A stretch of DNA of 27,188 nucleotides, taken from assembly GCA_904420235.1 (NCBI GenBank), contig CAJFUS010000051.1, positions 1-27,188 on the forward strand, written 5' to 3'. A program made the translations under genes and the position numbers. Shown piece after piece: positions 22,821 through 27,188 of the stretch (the stretch's first letter is position 1; each line of letters starts with the position of its first letter). Source of the stretch: Candidatus Neoanaerotignum tabaqchaliae. Lineage in GTDB: Bacteria; Bacillota; Clostridia; Lachnospirales; Anaerotignaceae. The notes below the pieces were generated by a model. It ran no database searches. It saw only the letters and a program-made list of their open reading frames with translations, and was not told where the DNA came from.

Positions 22821-23415
22821 TATTTTTACCTGCTTTCAAAGCGTTATATACCTGCTCTTTTAAATTGCCGTTATCGCCGCTGTTGTCAATAACCACATCG
22901 GCGAATTTTTTATATTCCTCCCATTTTTTCTGGCGCGACATTCTATCAAGAGCCTGTTTATATGTAATAGAGTCTCTTTTCATAATTCTTTCAGCCCGTT
23001 TTTCCGGACTGGCAAAAACAACCCACACCTCGCCGCAAAGGTTCATAAAATTTCCTTCTATAAGCAAAGGGGCGTCTATAACCGCTATATGGCAGTTAAT
23101 ACTTTCGGCCTTTTTTATTTCTTTCTCCATTTCATCATATATATATTTATGCGTACAGCGGTTAAGAAAATCCAGCTTTTCACCGCCACATGAAAAAACT
23201 ATGTTCCCAAGAGTTTTTCGGCATATTTCGCCGTCTTCGCCTTTAATCTCATCACCAAAGTACTCAATAAGCTCGTTATATGCGCCTTTGCCCTTCAATA
23301 TTATATCATGAGCTATTTCGTCGGCGTCTATTATATACGCGCCGTTTTCGGCCAATATAGAGCTTACATAGCTTTTCCCGCTTCCGGTTTGTCCCGTAAG
23401 ACCTATTATTCTCAA
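22810..23415 (-). CDS. coaE: Dephospho-CoA kinase
   Basis: 201 residues. Last step of coenzyme A synthesis: ATP-dependent phosphorylation of the 3' hydroxyl of dephospho-CoA. P-loop GQTGSGKS at 8-15; IIDADEIAHDII (substrate/Mg binding Asp); VIDAPLLIEG; VVFASPEKRAERIMKRD. A GTG at 23424 extends the frame, but the TTG at 23415 has AAAGGTGAT 6 nt away and gives the standard family start (xRIIGLTGQTGSGKS), so TTG is chosen. Between polA (18 nt upstream) and slt. Confidence 0.94.
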   Translation of the reverse strand: MRIIGLTGQTGSGKSYVSSILAENGAYIIDADEIAHDIILKGKGAYNELIEYFGDEIKGEDGEICRKTLGNIVFSCGGEKLDFLNRCTHKYIYDEMEKEIKKAESINCHIAVIDAPLLIEGNFMNLCGEVWVVFASPEKRAERIMKRDSITYKQALDRMSRQKKWEEYKKFADVVIDNSGDNGNLKEQVYNALKAGKNNAV

Positions 23416-23433
23416 ACCTATCACCTTTTAAAA

Positions 23434-26094
23434 TTATTTAGCGTCAAACCAGCTTTTAGCCGTTTTAACCTCGGCCACCATGGGAACCTTAAGGGAAACG
23501 GCCTGCTCCATATTTTCCTCAAGAAGCACGCTTACTTCCTTTGCCTCTTCCTCGGGAGCCTCTATAAGAAGCTCGTCATGCACCTGAAGTATGAGTCTCG
23601 ATTTAAGGCCTCTTTCCTTAATGGCGGCGCTAACTTTTATCATGGCTATTTTAATTATGTCGGCCGCTGTTCCCTGTATAGGCATGTTCATGGCAACCCT
23701 CTCGCCAAAAGAACGGGTATTGAAATTTGATGACAAAAGCTCAGGCATACTGCGGCGTCTGCCGAAAATTGTTGACACATATCCGTCTTTTTTGGCTTTT
23801 TCTATGGTCTCGTCCATATATTTTTTTACATTTGGATATTTGGCAAAATAGCTTTCTATATATTTTTCGGCCTCTTTGCGTGTTATTCCCAAATCCTGAC
23901 TTAAACTAAAGGCTCCTATTCCGTATATTATTCCGAAATTAACGGCCTTTGCCTGCCTTCTTTGCTCCGGTGTAATCTGGTCAAAGGGTATTCCCAAAAC
24001 CTGAGAAGCCGTAATCCGGTGTATGTCCATTTTATGCTTAAAAGCGTCTATAAGAGCTGGGTCGTCGGCCATGTGGGCCAAAACCCTAAGCTCAATCTGA
24101 GAATAGTCGGCATCAAGAAAAACAAAACCCTCTTCCGGTATAAAGACCTTTCTCATCTCCCGTCCAAGCTCCAGCCTTACGGGTATATTTTGAAGGTTAG
24201 GCTCTGTGCTGCTTATTCTTCCTGTGGCTGTTATGGTTTGGTTAAATGTAGAGTAAATCCTGCTTGTATTTTTGTCAAGTACTGACAACAAACCGTCTAC
24301 ATAAGTGCTTTTAAGCTTCGTAAGCTGCCTGTAAAAAAGTATTTTTTCTATAACTGGATTGTCATATTTCAGTTTTTCAAGAACCTCAGCCGCCGTTGAG
24401 TATCCGGTTTTTGTCTTTTTGCTCCCTTTAAGTCCCATTTTGTCAAACAAAACGTCCCCAAGCTGCTTTGGCGAATTAATATTGAACACCTCGCCGCACA
24501 TTGAGTATATTTCTTCCGTAATAATATTTATTTGAGTATCCAGTTTTTCGCCAAAATCAACCAGTTTATCTTTGTCAACCTTTATGCCGTATTTTTCCAT
24601 GTCGTAAAGAACATACAAAAGTGGCATTTCTATTTTATAAAACAAGTCTTTCTGCCCGTTTTCCTCTATTTTGCTTTCCATAACGGGCTTGGCTCTAAGC
24701 ATTATGTCTGCCTGCTTTACGGCGTAATTAATTCTTTCATTTTTTTCAAGAGTCCTAACAGATTTTCGGCTCTTTCCCTTTCCAAGCACTTCTTCCTCAC
24801 TTAAAACATTTTCCGAAAGAAAGTCTTTTGCTATATCATCAAAATTGTACGTGTCCTTTGTTGAGTTTAAAATATATCCGGCAAGCTGGGTATCAAAAAC
24901 AACACCCTTTATGCCGCATGGAGATATAAGCTTCAAATCTCTTTTAACATCATGGCCTATTTTTATAAAGTTCTCACTTTCAAAATATTCTTTAAGGCTT
25001 TGGATAAGTTCTTTTATATCAAATCCTTCGCCGCTTTCAATAAAGCAGCCTTTATTCTTCGAGCATATTGCCACGCTTTCTGCCTCGCCGTTTTCCTCAA
25101 TAATAACATAGGCTGTTTCAATACCCTTAAAATTCTTATTTATGTAGTTTTTGCAGTCTTCTGAATTATTTATATAGTCATATTCCATTTCGGATTTTTC
25201 AGACTCATTTAAAACGTTATCAAGTGTTCCAAATCTGTTTAAAAACGACTTAAACTCAAGCTCTTTTATATAATCATATGCCTCAGGGCTTATATTCTGA
25301 CCTATTGACGGCATATTCTCAATATCAAGACTAACAGGAGCATTCCTTACAATCTCAACAAGAAATCTGCTCATTCTTGCCTGTTCCTCAAACTCCTTTA
25401 AATTGGCCGCCGCTTTCGCCGGCTTAACCATATCGGCATTTTTAATGGCCTCGTCAACGGTTTTAAACTGCTGTATTATTTTAACGGCCGTTTTTTCCCC
25501 TATTGACGGAACCCCAGGTATGTTGTCTGAAGAATCTCCCATAAGGGCCTTAACTTCTATAAACTCCTTTGGCGTAACACCGTATTTGGAAACCACATCG
25601 GCGGCGTAGTAATCCTCAACTTCTGTTTTTCCGCCCTTTGTTTTCGGGATTTTAATTTTAAGGGTGTCTGTGGCAAGCTGAAGCAAATCCCTGTCCCCTG
25701 AAACTATTATTGTTTCAATTCCAATTTCTTCCGCTTGCTTAGACAGCGTTCCCAGTATGTCGTCGGCCTCAAAACCCTCACACTCATAAATCTTTATTCC
25801 AAGAAGTCCTAAAAGTTTTTTAAGCACCGGCATCTGCTGCGCCAATTCTTCAGGCATTCCTTTTCTTGTACCCTTATAGTCGCTGTATTTAACATGCCTG
25901 AATGTAGGCGATTTAAGGTCGAAGGCCACCCCCATATGATTTGGTTTCTCATCATCAATAAGTTTAAATAATATGTTAAAAAAGCCGTAAACGGCATTTG
26001 TATATTGTCCCTTAGAGTTTGTTAAAACAGGAACTCCATAAAAAGCTCTGTTTATTATACTGTTTCCATCTATCAGCATCAATTTATCAGACAT
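23434..26094 (-). CDS. polA: DNA polymerase I
   Basis: 886 residues. N-terminal 5'-3' nuclease (about 1-290: MLIDGNSIINRAFYG, VSGDRDLLQLA, GDSSDNIPGVPSIGEKTA), a central 3'-5' exonuclease-fold domain (about 310-490), and the family A polymerase domain with ATGRISSTEPNLQNIP, motif A DADYSQIELR, the O-helix RRQAKAVNFGIIYG and motif C LQVHDELLIE. The proofreading domain lacks the DxE pair, and the late Asp of the YxxxD motif reads Gln (YAVKQ). So it is probably inactive as a nuclease, as in Bacillus PolI. GGAGG precedes ATG 26094. First gene of polA-coaE-slt-lipoprotein-galT. Confidence 0.96.
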   Translation of the reverse strand: MSDKLMLIDGNSIINRAFYGVPVLTNSKGQYTNAVYGFFNILFKLIDDEKPNHMGVAFDLKSPTFRHVKYSDYKGTRKGMPEELAQQMPVLKKLLGLLGIKIYECEGFEADDILGTLSKQAEEIGIETIIVSGDRDLLQLATDTLKIKIPKTKGGKTEVEDYYAADVVSKYGVTPKEFIEVKALMGDSSDNIPGVPSIGEKTAVKIIQQFKTVDEAIKNADMVKPAKAAANLKEFEEQARMSRFLVEIVRNAPVSLDIENMPSIGQNISPEAYDYIKELEFKSFLNRFGTLDNVLNESEKSEMEYDYINNSEDCKNYINKNFKGIETAYVIIEENGEAESVAICSKNKGCFIESGEGFDIKELIQSLKEYFESENFIKIGHDVKRDLKLISPCGIKGVVFDTQLAGYILNSTKDTYNFDDIAKDFLSENVLSEEEVLGKGKSRKSVRTLEKNERINYAVKQADIMLRAKPVMESKIEENGQKDLFYKIEMPLLYVLYDMEKYGIKVDKDKLVDFGEKLDTQINIITEEIYSMCGEVFNINSPKQLGDVLFDKMGLKGSKKTKTGYSTAAEVLEKLKYDNPVIEKILFYRQLTKLKSTYVDGLLSVLDKNTSRIYSTFNQTITATGRISSTEPNLQNIPVRLELGREMRKVFIPEEGFVFLDADYSQIELRVLAHMADDPALIDAFKHKMDIHRITASQVLGIPFDQITPEQRRQAKAVNFGIIYGIGAFSLSQDLGITRKEAEKYIESYFAKYPNVKKYMDETIEKAKKDGYVSTIFGRRRSMPELLSSNFNTRSFGERVAMNMPIQGTAADIIKIAMIKVSAAIKERGLKSRLILQVHDELLIEAPEEEAKEVSVLLEENMEQAVSLKVPMVAEVKTAKSWFDAK

Positions 26095-26211
26095 TTTTGC
26101 CCTCCGTAAAATAAATATAGCACTGCCTTTTAATTATACACTTTTTTCCTCTAAAACTACAGTATAAAACAATATAGTTTTCATTTTATTTTCATCATTT
26201 CAACGGTTTAT

Positions 26212-26240
26212 TTTACAAAACCCTTCATTTATGGTAAAAT
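26212..26240 (+). promoter_or_regulatory. Candidate promoter of the gene at 26260
   Basis: -35 TTTACA (26212-26217), 17-nt spacer, -10 TAAAAT (26235-26240). The start of transcription would fall near 26247, right at the GGGAG, so the 5' leader would be very short. Confidence 0.45.
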
Positions 26241-26259
26241 TTTTGTGGGAGTTGATAAA

Positions 26260-27012
26260 ATGGAAATATTAAACTACACAATTTCAGAAAAAACCAAAGC
26301 TGAAATAGACGAAATAACAAAAAGTTTTGCCCGGCCCGTTGAATACGCCGATATGAAAGAAGCCGGCGTAACCGGCATGGGCGCCGTATACTACAATAAT
26401 CCTGAAAAATATATAGTCTTCCTCTCCTGCGAACTTAAGCCGGACGACTTTGAAACAAACCTTATGTGCGAGCTTAACCATATAAGGCAGGTTGAGGAAA
26501 AATATCCCTACGCCTATCTTAAAAACAGCGAAGTTGTAAGAAATGAGCAAAACCCAATGTTTTTCTCTTATCTCGACCATTCCATACAATCGGCCATAAG
26601 GGATTTTGACGTTATTGACAGGCTTAAAAAATCGGGACACTCAACAAGATTTTACATTGAAAAGCGTCTTGAGCAGATACTTAAAATAGACAAAAGCTCC
26701 AACATGGCCGATAAATACAACTACGCCTCATTTGGAATACAATATATAATGTTCTGTCTTACGGCCGAAAGCAGCGAGCTTGAGACGGCTAGAAATTTTT
26801 TAAACGAAAATTTTGACGGAATTGCCGACAAAATAGCTCCGATGGCAGAAAAAATAAAAGAAATAGGCTTCAGTACACCGCTTCAGTGCGCAAAATGCCT
26901 GCTTTATGTTATTGACTCTTTTAACCTTTGGGACGTTGAAATAGTTGTTTTTGAGGACGAGAAAATAAAAACCCATAACGCCTGTGTTAAGTTCTTTGAA
27001 AAACATAACTGA
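26260..27012 (+). CDS. Unknown protein with degenerate HExxH-like motif
   Basis: 250 residues, no signal peptide or membrane segment, so cytoplasmic. ATG 26260 follows GGGAG (26247-26251) at 8 nt; the GTG at 26245 is less likely. Residues 67-82 read NLMCELNHIRQVEEKY. The position and hydrophobic context look like the HExxH helix of small zincin-like proteins (HELxHxxQxxxG), but the first His is Cys70 and the Glu71 and His74 remain. The remainder is mostly helical with several Cys. I do not recognise the family. Alternatively the resemblance is chance. It is divergent from polA. Confidence 0.8.
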   Translation: MEILNYTISEKTKAEIDEITKSFARPVEYADMKEAGVTGMGAVYYNNPEKYIVFLSCELKPDDFETNLMCELNHIRQVEEKYPYAYLKNSEVVRNEQNPMFFSYLDHSIQSAIRDFDVIDRLKKSGHSTRFYIEKRLEQILKIDKSSNMADKYNYASFGIQYIMFCLTAESSELETARNFLNENFDGIADKIAPMAEKIKEIGFSTPLQCAKCLLYVIDSFNLWDVEIVVFEDEKIKTHNACVKFFEKHN

Positions 27013-27150
27013 TATGGCGTCCGTTTAACGCACAGTTATATAAGCAAAAAATAAATACATTCCTTGTTTTTTAATTAATATTTTGAAGAATAACAAAAAT
27101 GGAACTTCTTAAATTTTTTGTCGTATATACGTTATAAGGAGGTAATTTTT

Positions 27151-27188
27151 ATGAAAAAAGCTGTCCTTTTAAGTATACTGGCATTGTC
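27151..27188 (+). CDS. Start of a secreted or membrane protein (truncated by window edge)
   Basis: Only 12 codons are visible: MKKAVLLSILAL, the beginning of a signal peptide. AAGGAGGT (27137-27144) is a perfect ribosome-binding site at the right distance. The preceding gap 27013-27150 has a small palindrome CGTATATACG (27122-27131) and no clear terminator for the gene at 26260. Product unknown. Confidence 0.6.
   Translation, partial: MKKAVLLSILAL

Noticed and set aside
1..27188. CRISPR array, tRNA, rRNA or integrated phage
   Set aside because: No regularly spaced repeats, no tRNA cloverleaf or rRNA segment recognised, and no phage structural or integrase genes.

Overview
The window is a dense, low-GC chromosomal segment that looks like an anaerobic Clostridia genome, probably Lachnospirales or a close relative. 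The grounds are strong GGAGG ribosome-binding sites, AT-rich gaps, a SpoVB-type flippase, SpoVD-like PASTA penicillin-binding proteins, and the gene order uvrC-hprK-ROK-murB-rapZ-whiA-HPr. I see no transposase, integrase, phage gene, tRNA, rRNA or CRISPR array. The family and order assignment is an inference from gene order and protein character, not from a database search.

Region 1 (1-4960) is a beta-lactam-sensing locus with a mec-like layout. The pair blaI-blaR1 is read leftward. A full class B penicillin-binding protein (PBP) with a PASTA domain is read rightward from the same divergent intergenic region. A second, truncated PBP gene is read leftward off the window edge. Both PBP genes have nearly identical promoters (31 of 32 bases) with a BlaI-type palindrome between -35 and -10 and a second one just downstream. 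The blaI promoter has its own palindrome. No beta-lactamase gene is visible, so the regulated output appears to be target enzymes rather than a hydrolase. A 35-codon ORF lies at 4847-4954.

Region 2 (5130-10840) holds an aminopeptidase P gene translationally coupled to a DUF2161 nuclease-fold gene, a DUF362 protein with a double [4Fe-4S] cluster domain, the magnesium transporter gene mgtE, and a small membrane protein. The mgtE leader is unusual. It has a good promoter, a 26-residue leader ORF with a perfect Shine-Dalgarno, and a strong intrinsic terminator whose 5' arm can pair instead with codons 21-23 of the leader. This is the architecture of a translation-coupled attenuator. I could not recognise an M-box.

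Region 3 (10867-17838) is a leftward cluster for carbon-catabolite signalling and envelope synthesis: uvrC, hprK, a ROK protein, murB, rapZ, whiA and a Crh-like HPr. The HPr keeps the regulatory serine but has Asp in place of the catalytic His. HPr kinase/phosphorylase and its likely non-PTS substrate therefore sit at the two ends of one gene run.

Region 4 (17930-27188) has spoVB alone on the plus strand, then a leftward cluster polA-coaE-slt-substrate-binding lipoprotein-galT. A rightward gene of unknown function with a degenerate zincin-like motif follows, and then the first 12 codons of a secreted protein.

The two observations most worth testing are the BlaI/BlaR1 regulon of two PBPs and the mgtE leader-peptide attenuator.
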